Origin: an uncultured Acidimicrobiales bacterium
GTDB lineage: Bacteria > Actinomycetota > Acidimicrobiia > Acidimicrobiales > SZUA-35
Assembly (NCBI GenBank): GCA_937925335.1
Contig: CALEWY010000035.1
Span: 1 to 59,886, forward strand
DNA: 59,886 nt
Direction of reading: 5' to 3'
A program made the position numbers and the translations under genes. Below are positions 26,801 to 33,523 of the stretch, in pieces. The notes beneath the pieces are model-generated. The model did not search any database. It saw only the letters and a list, made by a program, of their open reading frames with translations, and was not told the origin of the DNA. Position 1 is the first letter of the stretch. Every line of letters starts with the position of its first letter.

Positions 26801-29800
26801 ACCGCTGGTTCGATCGCCGCTGGCGATTACGTGAACTGGGCGGAGATCTCGAGTGACGATGGCAACGATGCCGACTCGACTCCAGACGCCACGCAGGGCA
26901 ATGACAATCAGCCTGCTGCACCGGGTGACGCGACCGATGACGTGATCGACAACTCGACGGGCCCCGGTGGCGCTGACGAGGACGATCACGACCCTGCCGG
27001 TGTGAGCGTTGAGGTCTACGACCTCGCCCTCACGAAGGCATACACCTCCGACACCTTCGGAGCTCCAAACGACGCCGTCATCGAGCCCGGCGCGGACGTG
27101 ACCTTCACGATCACGGTGACCAACCAAGGAACGGTTGATGCCCTCACCTTCGAGGTAACCGACTACCTCCCAGCTGGCTTCACCTTGAACGATGCGGCCT
27201 GGACCGATAACGGTGATGGCACGGCGACGATCGCTGGTGGCCCCTTGGCCGCCGGTGCAACGACCGACATCACGATCACGACGACGGCCGGCGCCCTCAC
27301 GCCCGGTAGCTACGTGAACTGGGCGGAGATTTCGGCAGACGACGGCAACGATGCCGACTCGACGACCGACACAACCCAGGGCAACGACAACCAGCCCTCG
27401 AGCCCCGGTGACCCAACCGACGGTGTGATCGATAACTCCGACGGCCCCGGTGGGCCCGACGAGGATGATCACGATCCGGCCGTCGTTGGCGTCGACAACT
27501 ACGACCTGGCGCTGACCAAGGTCTACACCTCTGACGACTTCGGCGACACGACCGACGGTTTGGTGCAGAACGGTTCGGACGTGGTCTTCACGATTACCGT
27601 CGTGAACCAGGGCACGATCGACGCGACCACCTTCGAGGTGACCGACTATCTCCCCGCCGGCTTCGTCCTGAACGACTCGGCGTGGACGGACAATTTGGAT
27701 GGCACGGCGACGATTGCCGGTGGCCCGCTCGCCGCCGGTGCGTCGACCAACGTCACGATCACGTTGACGGCCGACTCCGCTGTCGATGGCGATCTCGTCA
27801 ACTGGGCCGAGATCTCAACCGATGACGGCACCGACATCGACTCGACCCCGGACGCCACGCAGGGCAACGACAACCAGCCTGCAGCTCCCGGTGACCCGAC
27901 CGATGACGCAACCAACAACGCAGCCGGCCCCGGTGGCGCTGACGAGGACGATCACGACCCAGCACCAATCTCGGTTGGTTCCTACGACCTTGCGTTGACG
28001 AAGGTGTACACCTCCGACACCGCGGGAGCGCCGACCGACGGTGTTGTCGAGCCCGGCGCTGACGTGGTCTTCACGATCACGGTGACCAACCAGGGCACGA
28101 TCGATGCGGCCACCTTCGCAGTGACCGACTATCTCCCCGCTGGCTTCGTCCTCAACGATGCTGCGTGGACCGATAACGGTGATGGCACGGCGACGATCGC
28201 TGGTGGCCCGTTGGCCGCCGGTGCATCGGTTGACATCACGATCACCCTTACCGCCGACGCCGTCGCTGCTGGCGATGTCGTCAACTGGGCAGAGATCTCG
28301 AGCGATGACGGCGACGACATCGACTCGACTCCGGATGCCGACCAGGCCGATGACAATCAGCCTGCTGCGCCTGGTGATGCGACCGATGATGTGATCGACA
28401 ACTCGGCTGGCCCCGGTGGCGCCGACTCTGACGACCACGACCCAGCGGGTCTGACCGTTGAAGTCTTCGACCTTGCGCTGACGAAGGTCTACACCTCGGA
28501 CACCAGCGCTGACGGCAACGCAACCGACGGCGTCCTGCAGATCGGTGACGACGTGACCTTCACGATCGACGTCACCAACCAGGGCTCGGTCGACTCGGCC
28601 ACATTCACGATCACCGATACGCCACCCGCCGGTTTCACGCTCAACGATGCAGCGTGGGCCGACAACGGCGACGGAACGGCAAGCTTCACCGGTGGCCCAC
28701 TGGCCGCCGGAGCAACCGTCTCGGTTCCGATCACGTTCACCGTGGCTTCTTCTGGCGCCGGCGAACTCGTCAACCTTGCAGAGATCTCGGCCGACGACGG
28801 CAACGACGCCGACTCGACGACCGACTCCGATGCGACGAACGACAACCAGCCGGCGGCTCCTGGTGACCCGACCGATGATGTCACCGACAACTCAACTGGC
28901 CCCGGTGGCGAGGACGAGGACGATCACGACATCGCCGGCGTCACGGTCGATGCCTATGACTTGGCGCTCATCAAGCAGTACGTCTCGGACACGAGCGCCG
29001 ATGGCAACAGCACCGACGGCCAGATCGCTGCGGGCGACGATGTCGTCTTCTCGATCACCGTTCTCAACCAGGGAACGGCTGACGCCGCCAACATCGTCAT
29101 CACCGACACCTTCCCGGCCGGCTTCTCGCTGAACGATCCGGCATGGACCGACAACGGTGACGGCACCGCTCAGCAGACGATCGCTGCGATCCCCGCTGGC
29201 GGTCAGGTCGTCCTGACCATCACCTTGACGGCCGATGGAGCCAGCATTGGTTCCACGGTGAACATCGCCGAGATCACCGCCGATGACGGCACCGATATCG
29301 ACTCGACCCCAACGGTTGACCCGGCCGACGACGGCACGCCCGTCGACGATGTGGTCGACAACACCGGTGGCGACGAGGACGATCACGATCCGGCTCCGAT
29401 CACCGTCGTGCCCGACTACGACCTGGCACTCATCAAGATGCTGGATGGAACGGCAACGACCCTCCCGGTCGTGAACGGTCAGACCGTTTCCTTCACCATC
29501 ACGGTGATCAACCAGGGCAGCACGCCCGCCCAGGACATCACGGTGATCGACTACGTCGACCTCTCGATGTGGAACGGATTCAGCGTGGCTGACAACGCTG
29601 CGGGCACGACCGGTGGCGATGTGTCGCTGCCGTACGTGTGGAGCGCAGCTGGTACCGACGGTTCGGTGTCGCTGACCGGCGTCCTCGCCGGCGGTGAATC
29701 GGTGACGATCCCAGTGACGCTCACCATCGCTGCAGGCGCCGACCTGTCGAGCCTGCTCAACGTTGCCGAGATCTCGTCGGCAACCCCGATCAACCCGGAC

Positions 29801-31042
29801 GGCACGCCAATGACCGGCGTGACCGATACCGACTCGACCCCGGACACCACCAACGACGACACCGTCGTCGACGACGTCACCGACAACACCGGTGGCGACG
29901 AGGATGACCACGACGTTGCCGGCGTGACCCCGCCGACCTACAGCATTGGTAACCAGGTCTGGTTCGACGAGAACAACAACGGCCTGATCGATGCCGGTGA
30001 GACGGGTATCGGCGGTGTCACCGTTGCGCTCTTCTCCGATGCTGATGGCGACGGCCAAGCCGACGATGTCAACGGTGACGGTGTCATTACGACCGCCGAC
30101 GCGGTTGGGACAACCACCACCGATGGCGACGGCCTCTACCTCTTCGACGACCTTGCTTCTGGCGACTACGTCGTTGGTATCCCGGGCTCGGAATGGAACG
30201 CTGACGGGCCGCTCTACGGCACCCTCTCGTCCGACCCGACCGCTGCTGACCCCGATGGAAACATCGACAGCGACGATGACGGAACGCCGTCAGGCGGATT
30301 CGTCTTCAGCGGTGGCGTCACCCTGGGTGACGGTGAACCGACCGGTGAGAACCCGGACAACGACCCGACCACGGCCGACGTGAACGAGAACCTCACGGTC
30401 GACTTCGGCTTCTGGCGTCCGATCTTTGACCTTGCGCTGCGCAAGCAGCTCGAGAATGGCTCGAACTCTGGCGAGGTCAACGTTGGCGATTCGGTGACCT
30501 TCACGCTCACCGTGTTCAACCAGGGCTCGTACCCAGTCACCGACATTCGAGTGATCGACTACGTACCGACCGGCCTCACCTTGGCTGACCCGGACTGGAC
30601 AGCGACGACCGGTGGAGCGACCACATCGCTTCCTGGCACGTTGGCTCCCGGTGCGGCGATCTCGGTCGACATCACCTTCGTCGTGAACCCGAATGCTCCG
30701 GCAACGATTCGCAACAACGCCGAGATCATCAGCGGCAACGCAGTGGCGAGCGACGGGGGAGTGATCGTGATGCCGAACGGCCTGCCGATCCCTGATCTCG
30801 ACTCAACACCGGATGCATCCGACAGCGAAACGCCGCTCGACGATGTGCTCGACAACTCCGGTGGTGACGAAGACGATCACGACACTGCCGTGTTGTCCGT
30901 CTCACAGCGCACGACGACCTCAACCATCGCCTTCACCGGCGCCAGCACCGGAACGATCTTGATGATCGGCCTCCTCCTGCTCCTCGCCGGTGGTGCACTG
31001 CTCGGCTTCGGCCGACGCCGCAACGCCGACACCGCGGTATAG
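17873..31042 (+). CDS. Giant acidic surface protein with 21 DUF11 repeats, sortase-type C terminus
   Basis: One uninterrupted frame of 4,389 residues from GTG 17873. A signal peptide ends around PASA-APTTCGG (residue 44). Residues about 45-660 look like a beta-propeller-type head (VYGTDIRPQDGSIYAASF, LGDLEITPDGNTLYTVDLGN). An SdrD-B-like domain (IGNRVWLDLDADGVQD) spans about 663-794. Twenty DUF11 repeats follow, starting at residue 796, each opening YDLALTK or FDLALTK or a variant. A second SdrD-B-like domain starts at 4023, and a last DUF11 repeat at about 4185. The C terminus has IAFTG (4352-4356), a hydrophobic helix, then RRRNADTAV, the layout of a sortase substrate. The protein is extremely Asp-rich. 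A wall-anchored fibre, adhesin or sheath component is inferred. No ribosome-binding site is evident at this GTG, so a nearby downstream start is possible. Confidence 0.88.
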   Translation: MNTFSGFPSSLVRVVAHSAPRAILALLVAFSGLVLSSAAPASAAPTTCGGVVFQDYDADGERIEDYSYISSEYAAVPDAGVADLTVTVTDAQGDVFTATTSATGEWSVAIDTNDFPIRVDITGYPSTWSPGPVGPDSGSLNQFITNPADCTGPFDGLGQAGNASVSAPGSFCENRPDFVTSCYLFGDVVDHDNQAAIVSLVDGAVDDLSTASTDWRVDEYTPLATLGEVGTVYGTDIRPQDGSIYAASFVKRHTQLGPTDNPTTIYRVGPAGTAPWFTVDAAATDPHSGATDGWQLDADAFAAVGREGLGDLEITPDGNTLYTVDLGNRQLVMIPINADGSANTAGVVRTDITAASLGVAGTCAAGDVRPFGLGFSQDGDLLVGAVCSAESTVSAADYPADEINGPHLGDKSQLDAWVFTFSGGTFSNRIDVPLPTTGRGSQNGGAAAPNTYRGESDWRPWVTQAPFQANFTGWPGGGVTYAQPILSDIEVDGDDLVIGFMDLWGHQAGSNANLPNYDGGNGGNVYRIDQPLSSGDSVRAVANGSGGYNFPTVGPDFFYFGDNYPTTHQETHLGSSAQIPGRPYTVFNVFDPVEAPNTWQSGGLEWMDNSGLGSLTPGQHVRGYRLYDGNDGSFPDGTPTAEGTFEKAAGIGDLAATCGIAPIEIGNRVWLDLDADGVQDPEELALEGVVVQLLAADGVTVIATTTTNAAGEYIFTQADGVDFNTDYIIDFDVSTTTSTLPGGLVPADLVETIPDAATGASADGIDSDVVNDQIAITTGGPGENDHTFDAGYTPAYDLALTKVYTSDDFGNTTDGIVEAGSNVTFTITVTNQGAVDAAAVEVTDYIPSGFTLNDPNWTDNGDGTATRSIGPVLQTAPTVVTIVLIADGTPGDKINLAEISSDDGNDIDSEPDTDPADDNQPAAPGDATDDVTDNSTGPGGPDSDDHDIAGVTIVNYDLALTKVYTSDTFGNTTDGVVENGSDVVFTIEVTNQGTVAATTFEVTDYLPAGFVLNDAAWTDNGDGTATIAAGPLAAGASTTLTITLTADSAAPGDLVNWAEISSDDGNDVDSTTDATQGNDNQPAAPGDATDDVIDNSAGPGGADEDDHDPAPITVANYDLALTKAYTSDDFGNTTDGVIANGSNVTFTIEVTNQGTIDATTFAVTDYLPAGFVLNDAAWTDNGDGTATIAGGPLAAGAATTFTITLTADSAADGDLVNWAEISADDGNDADSTPDTTVGNDNQPAAPGDATDDVIDNSAGPGGADEDDHDPAPITVSSYDLALTKVYTSDTFGNTTDGVVENGSDVVFTIEVTNQGTIDATTFEVTDYLPAGFTLNDAAWTDNGDGTATIAGGPLAAGATTDFTITLTADAASAGDAVNWAEISADDGADIDSTTDATQGNDNQPAAPGDPTDDVIDNSAGPGGADEDDHDPALVSVSAYDLALTKVYTSDTYDSTTDGVVANGFDAVFTIEVTNQGTVGATSFEVTDYLPAGFVLNDAAWTDNGDGTATTAGGPLAAGASTTLTITLTADSAAPGDLVNWAEISSDDGNDVDSTPDVTIGNDNQPAAPGDATDDVIDNSAGPGGADEDDHDPAPITVANYDLALTKVYTSDDFGNTTDGLIQNGSNVTFTIEVTNQGTIDATTFAVTDYLPAGFVLNDAAWTDNGDGTATIAGGPLAAGAATTFTITLTADSAALGESVNWAEISSDDGVDVDSTTDATQGNDNQPAAPGDATDDVIDNSAGPGGADEDDHDPAPVTVGNYDLALTKVYTSDDFGNTTDGVIENGSNVTFTIEVTNQGTLDATTFAVTDYLPAGFVLNDAAWTDNGDGTATIAGGPLAAGAATTFTITLTADSAADGDLVNWAEISADDGTDVDSSPDADRLNDNQPLAPGDGTDDVIDNSAGPGGADEDDHDPAPVTVQSYDLALTKVYTSDDFGNTSDGVIENGSDVVFTIEVTNQGSVDATTFEVTDYLPAGFILNDAAWTDNGDGTATIAAGPLAAGAATTFTITLTADSAAPGDLVNWAEISADDGNDVDSTTDATQGNDNQPAAPGDATDDVIDNSAGPGGADEDDHDPAPITVANYDLALTKAYTSDDFGDTTDGLVDVGSNVTFTIEVTNQGTLDATTFEVTDYLPAGFILNDAAWTDNGDGTATIAGGPLAAGAATTFTITLTADSPSAGDAVNWAEISADDGNDLDSTPDATQGNDNQPAAPGDATDDVIDNSAGPGGADEDDHDPALVSVAAYDLALTKAYTSDDFGNTTDGLIENGSNVTFTIEVTNQGTIDATTFAVTDYLPAGFVLNDAAWTDNGDGTATIAGGPLAAGAATTFTITLTADSAADGDLVNWAEISADDGADIDSTPDANQADDNQPAAPGDATDDVIDNSTGPGGPDSDDHDPAPITVGSYDLALTKVFTSDDFGSTTDGVIENGSDVVFTIEVTNQGTIDAATFEVTDYLPAGFILNDAAWTDNGDGTATIAGGPLAAGAATTFTITLTADSAADGVAVNWAEISADDGNDVDSTTDATQGNDNQPAAPGDATDDVIDNSAGPGGADEDDHDPAPVTVQTYDLALTKVYTSDTFGSTTDGVVENGSDVVFTITVTNQGSVDATTFDVTDYLPAGFTLNDAAWTDNGDDTATISAGPLAAGASVDITITLTATSATAGGQVNWAEISADDGNDVDSIPDTNQADDNQPAAPGDATDDVIDNSAGPGGADSDDHDPAPINVVTYDLALTKAYTSDTFGPTTDGLVENGSDVTFTIEVTNQGTLDATTFEVTDYLPAGFILNDAAWTDNGDGTATIAGGPLAAGAATTFTITLTADSAADGNLVNWAEISADDGNDVDSTTDATQGNDNQPAAPGDATDDVIDNSAGPGGADEDDHDPAPIAIGSYDLALTKAYTSDTHNVANDAIIEPGADVVFTITVTNQGTIDAATFDVTDYFPAGFTLNDAAWTDNGDDTATISAGPLAAGASVDLTITLTAGSIAAGDYVNWAEISSDDGNDADSTPDATQGNDNQPAAPGDATDDVIDNSTGPGGADEDDHDPAGVSVEVYDLALTKAYTSDTFGAPNDAVIEPGADVTFTITVTNQGTVDALTFEVTDYLPAGFTLNDAAWTDNGDGTATIAGGPLAAGATTDITITTTAGALTPGSYVNWAEISADDGNDADSTTDTTQGNDNQPSSPGDPTDGVIDNSDGPGGPDEDDHDPAVVGVDNYDLALTKVYTSDDFGDTTDGLVQNGSDVVFTITVVNQGTIDATTFEVTDYLPAGFVLNDSAWTDNLDGTATIAGGPLAAGASTNVTITLTADSAVDGDLVNWAEISTDDGTDIDSTPDATQGNDNQPAAPGDPTDDATNNAAGPGGADEDDHDPAPISVGSYDLALTKVYTSDTAGAPTDGVVEPGADVVFTITVTNQGTIDAATFAVTDYLPAGFVLNDAAWTDNGDGTATIAGGPLAAGASVDITITLTADAVAAGDVVNWAEISSDDGDDIDSTPDADQADDNQPAAPGDATDDVIDNSAGPGGADSDDHDPAGLTVEVFDLALTKVYTSDTSADGNATDGVLQIGDDVTFTIDVTNQGSVDSATFTITDTPPAGFTLNDAAWADNGDGTASFTGGPLAAGATVSVPITFTVASSGAGELVNLAEISADDGNDADSTTDSDATNDNQPAAPGDPTDDVTDNSTGPGGEDEDDHDIAGVTVDAYDLALIKQYVSDTSADGNSTDGQIAAGDDVVFSITVLNQGTADAANIVITDTFPAGFSLNDPAWTDNGDGTAQQTIAAIPAGGQVVLTITLTADGASIGSTVNIAEITADDGTDIDSTPTVDPADDGTPVDDVVDNTGGDEDDHDPAPITVVPDYDLALIKMLDGTATTLPVVNGQTVSFTITVINQGSTPAQDITVIDYVDLSMWNGFSVADNAAGTTGGDVSLPYVWSAAGTDGSVSLTGVLAGGESVTIPVTLTIAAGADLSSLLNVAEISSATPINPDGTPMTGVTDTDSTPDTTNDDTVVDDVTDNTGGDEDDHDVAGVTPPTYSIGNQVWFDENNNGLIDAGETGIGGVTVALFSDADGDGQADDVNGDGVITTADAVGTTTTDGDGLYLFDDLASGDYVVGIPGSEWNADGPLYGTLSSDPTAADPDGNIDSDDDGTPSGGFVFSGGVTLGDGEPTGENPDNDPTTADVNENLTVDFGFWRPIFDLALRKQLENGSNSGEVNVGDSVTFTLTVFNQGSYPVTDIRVIDYVPTGLTLADPDWTATTGGATTSLPGTLAPGAAISVDITFVVNPNAPATIRNNAEIISGNAVASDGGVIVMPNGLPIPDLDSTPDASDSETPLDDVLDNSGGDEDDHDTAVLSVSQRTTTSTIAFTGASTGTILMIGLLLLLAGGALLGFGRRRNADTAV
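20258..30900 (+). repeat. DUF11 direct-repeat array, 483-nt period
   Basis: The Tyr/Phe-Asp-Leu-Ala-Leu opening occurs at 20258, then at 20738 and every 483 nt exactly through 28466 (21221, 21704, 22187 and so on). Seventeen units therefore start at 16 identical intervals. Further units start at 28955 and 29417, and a final one at 30425 after an SdrD-B-like insert. Each 161-residue unit is a beta-sandwich segment (FTIEVTNQGT, TDYLPAGF, LNDAAWTDNGDGTATI, NWAEIS) followed by an acidic Pro/Asp linker ending DDHDPAP or similar. Units 2 to 17 are also very similar at DNA level; divergence grows towards both ends. Confidence 0.95.
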
Positions 31043-31051
31043 GTGTCGGGT

Positions 31052-31076
31052 CGCGCTGTTGCCTCGCTCCAGCGCG
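31052..31076 (+). terminator. Hairpin after the giant surface-protein gene
   Basis: Inverted repeat CGCGCTG (31052-31058) and CAGCGCG (31070-31076), starting 10 bp after the stop codon. There is no T-run, so it is a weak terminator candidate between this gene and the convergent tetR gene. Confidence 0.45.
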
Positions 31077-31085
31077 GCTCGTACG

Positions 31086-31724
31086 TCAGCGTCGCGTTGG
31101 GAGTTCGTACGCGGCGGCGAACGTCTCGACCAGTCGTCGCGACTCGGCGAGAACCGTTCGATCACCGTGCGGGTCGTCCCGAAATGCGATCCGGAACGAA
31201 GCGCCGATCGCAGCCCAATGAACCAGGAGGCGTGTGCGAGACCTTGCGCCTGGTGGCATGAGGCCCGCTGCAATCGCGACGTCCGCGACCTGGGCGACAA
31301 GCCTGGCGTTTGAGGCTTCCTCGATCTCTGCGTAGCGAACTCGATACTCTCCGGCCAGCTGAACCTGCGTGTACTGAGGGTTCTCGCGGTAGAACGAAAT
31401 CACGGCTTCGCTCAACCGCGTGAAGAGCACGAGCAGCGAGTCGGGCTCGTTCGTTGACACGACCTGGTTGAGATGATCCTCGATGGCATTGGCGTGTTGT
31501 TCAAGCACCGCATCGACGATGGAGTTGAGGCTCTCGAAGTAGCGGTAGATGGTGCCGACGGAGAAGCGAACCTGCTTCTCGATCCCGCGGACGGTGAGTT
31601 CCGTTTTGGGGTCGGCCATGATTGCGCGCGCTGCCGTCAGGATCGCGTCGACCTTCTCTGCGCTCCTGCGCTGGACGGGGAGGTGGCGCCGACCATCGGA
31701 CCCATTCGTCGACAACGTTTCCAT
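31086..31724 (-). CDS. TetR-family transcriptional regulator
   Basis: 212 residues from ATG 31724. The helix-turn-helix is at about residues 26-70: EKVDAILTAARAIMADPKTE, LTVRGIEKQVRFSVGTIYRYF. A ligand-binding helical domain follows. The very long upstream frame has no TetR features, and a GTG at 31748 is the only close alternative start. Two direct TTGACCRTACG repeats lie immediately upstream. The gene is downstream of, and on the same strand as, an SCO6745-type gene; an operator-like palindrome is found before that gene. The ligand is unknown. Confidence 0.85.
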   Translation of the reverse strand: METLSTNGSDGRRHLPVQRRSAEKVDAILTAARAIMADPKTELTVRGIEKQVRFSVGTIYRYFESLNSIVDAVLEQHANAIEDHLNQVVSTNEPDSLLVLFTRLSEAVISFYRENPQYTQVQLAGEYRVRYAEIEEASNARLVAQVADVAIAAGLMPPGARSRTRLLVHWAAIGASFRIAFRDDPHGDRTVLAESRRLVETFAAAYELPTRR

Positions 31725-31727
31725 CAC

Positions 31728-31760
31728 TTGACCATACGTCTCCGTCACTTTGACCGTACG
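31728..31760. promoter_or_regulatory. Direct repeat TTGACC(A/G)TACG upstream of tetR
   Basis: Two copies at 31728-31738 and 31750-31760, 22 bp apart start to start, which is about two helical turns. The flanking TCACT is also shared. The copies overlap the start region of the tetR gene and could be a same-face regulator site or part of its promoter. Confidence 0.4.
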
Positions 31761-31849
31761 ACCTTGTCGAGGGTCGCCGTCCTGGTCATCGATGCACGAC
31801 CGCTTCCCGGCTGCGTCGGAGGACTGGCCACGACGAAGTCGGCGGGGGG

Positions 31850-32599
31850 TCAGGCGTCGGTTGTTGATTGACGAAGCGCTGAGGCAAGCACGGCTAACGC
31901 CTCGGTGAATGACTGCCATTCGTGTTCTGCCAGCGTTGCTTGGTAGATCGAACGCATTCGCGACGTGGTGTGGGCCGTGGCAGCCGTGACCTTGGATCGA
32001 TGCGCATCCGGGTCTGGGTAGGGCGGTTGCCACCCGTGCAGGGATATGCCGTCAAGGCCCCGAGCGACAACTTCGGCCTCGAGCGGGCTGATGCCTGCCG
32101 CCGCGATGTCTTGGATGTGAAGGTCCCCTCGAAGTTCGCGCAGCGTCATCATGACGATCCCTGCAGCTGAGCTGACTTCGCTCGGTCGTTCCATCGCTCG
32201 CCAGCCCACAAAGAGGGGATAGCCGAGCGGCGTGATGCTGTCGATGACCTTTTGGCCGACCGTGGCGAAGGTTGCTGCCGCCTCGGCTGGGAACACGGCG
32301 TTGCTGAAGGCCGTGAGGCCATCCGCGTAGTGTCCCGCCATCGCGCCTGGGTCACCCCAGGCGGTAACGGTCTCCCACGCGCCCTGCACGATCTCTGGTG
32401 GGAAGAACGCAAAGGCCGAATGAACCTGCTCCCAGCTCGAGGTGCCGAGCACGCCGCCGCGTCCTCCCGCATAGAACGTCAGCGCATCGTCGACACCGAC
32501 CGCTCGTCCTGACTCGAGGACCGGCTCGGCGAAGAGCATCGCCGAACCAATGCGCTGGATTCGTCGATCTGCTGTTTCTACATCGTCCATCTCAAACAT
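31850..32599 (-). CDS. SCO6745-family protein
   Basis: 249 residues, mostly helical, no signal peptide. The layout FAFFPPEIVQGAWETVTAWG, then YPLFVGWRAMERP and LRELRGDLHIQDIAAAGISP matches the actinobacterial SCO6745 family, whose function is not established. ATG 32599 has AAAGGA 5-6 nt upstream. An almost symmetric 15-bp operator-like site lies about 60 bp before the start. The shared direction with the TetR gene downstream suggests they are linked in regulation. Confidence 0.65.
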   Translation of the reverse strand: MFEMDDVETADRRIQRIGSAMLFAEPVLESGRAVGVDDALTFYAGGRGGVLGTSSWEQVHSAFAFFPPEIVQGAWETVTAWGDPGAMAGHYADGLTAFSNAVFPAEAAATFATVGQKVIDSITPLGYPLFVGWRAMERPSEVSSAAGIVMMTLRELRGDLHIQDIAAAGISPLEAEVVARGLDGISLHGWQPPYPDPDAHRSKVTAATAHTTSRMRSIYQATLAEHEWQSFTEALAVLASALRQSTTDA

Positions 32600-32657
32600 G
32601 TGCTTCCTTTGGCAGTGGTGTGTTGGCGGATCACTCTCGGTTGACTAGTAGAACATG

Positions 32658-32672
32658 AACATGACTCATGTT
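32658..32672. promoter_or_regulatory. Palindromic operator in the divergent SCO6745/CrtA-like region
   Basis: AACATGACTCATGTT, 15 bp, perfect dyad around a central C. It lies between the minus-strand SCO6745-type gene and the plus-strand CrtA-like gene, placed to control one or both. Size and symmetry fit a TetR or MarR dimer site. Confidence 0.5.
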
Positions 32673-32785
32673 TGGTATTTCACTGGACCATTTTCGACCA
32701 CTCGATGCTGCCGTTCAGGGTCACGTGTGAGGGAGGGTGTGGCGGGATCCCTTTCGACCGGCTGTTGATCGGTCAGGCTTTTCCA

Positions 32786-33490
32786 ATGACGGTTCACACC
32801 TTTCATCTCGCCAACACGTCGGTGTTGACGACGGCGAAGTCGATCATCGGTGGTCCGACGGCGAGCACGGTGCCCGGTCTGCAACACGCGGAGTGCATGT
32901 GGACGATGAAGCTCGGTGTGCCCGTCGTGTCACCGCGACGGCTTCAACTGCAGAGGTTCGCGATGTTTGCGTCGTGGGATGATGAAGCGGCGATCGACCA
33001 CTTCCTCGCGAACGATCCGCTCGGCAAGAAGCTCGCCAAGGGTTGGCACGTTCGTCTCGACTTCATTCGCCGATGGGGCCACATCACCGAATTCGATGGC
33101 CTGCCAGCATCGACGGGGGAGAGCGATCCGACAGCTCCCGTCGTCGCCGTGACCCTGGCGCGGCTGAAGCTGCCTCAGCTCCCGCGATTCATCAAGTGGG
33201 GCAAACCGGTGGAATGCCTCGTGCGCGACGACCCCGGTGCCGTCGTCGCCCTCGCCGCGACGCGGCCCCATCGAACGGTGTCGACTTTCACGGTCTGGAA
33301 CTCCCAGCAGGCGATGGTCGACATGGTGCGAGGCCACGCCGACATGCCAGAACCCGACCGCCACGCCACCGCCATGGTCGAACGCGACCGCAAAGACTTC
33401 CACTTCGAATTCACCACGCTGCGGTTCCGCCCAATCTCCGAACACGGAACCTGGGAAGGCCGCACCAACCTCATCCCTCAACCTGCGTAA
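32786..33490 (+). CDS. CrtA-like (spheroidene monooxygenase family) protein
   Basis: 234 residues. The pattern RRLQLQRFAMFASWDDEAAI, DHFLANDPLGKKLAKGWHVR and RTVSTFTVWNSQQAMVDMVRG resembles the CrtA-like haem-type carotenoid monooxygenase family, found outside carotenoid clusters too. Oxidation of a carotenoid or other lipid is possible, supported by the carotenoid cleavage gene 800 bp downstream. The start is ATG 32786 (MTVHTFHLANTS); the frame extends upstream without family features. The stop codon is embedded in one arm of a 45-bp palindrome. The substrate is not assignable from sequence. Confidence 0.55.
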   Translation: MTVHTFHLANTSVLTTAKSIIGGPTASTVPGLQHAECMWTMKLGVPVVSPRRLQLQRFAMFASWDDEAAIDHFLANDPLGKKLAKGWHVRLDFIRRWGHITEFDGLPASTGESDPTAPVVAVTLARLKLPQLPRFIKWGKPVECLVRDDPGAVVALAATRPHRTVSTFTVWNSQQAMVDMVRGHADMPEPDRHATAMVERDRKDFHFEFTTLRFRPISEHGTWEGRTNLIPQPA

Positions 33491-33523
33491 GCCCTGGGGT
33501 CAGACCTCGATTTACGCAGGTTG
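33479..33523. repeat. 45-bp palindromic element joining two gene ends
   Basis: Perfect 12-bp arms CAACCTGCGTAA (33479-33490) and its complement (33512-33523) around a 21-bp loop containing GGGGTCAGACC. Each arm supplies the last codons and TAA stop of the flanking frame: the CrtA-like gene on plus and the SRPBCC remnant on minus both end Gln-Pro-Ala-stop. It looks like a small dispersed palindrome or hairpin element that doubles as a bidirectional gene end. Confidence 0.55.

Noticed and set aside
20738-28954. Regular direct repeats resembling a CRISPR or satellite array
   Set aside because: The period is 483 nt with no spacer/repeat alternation, and the whole array is one open coding frame with protein-level conservation.
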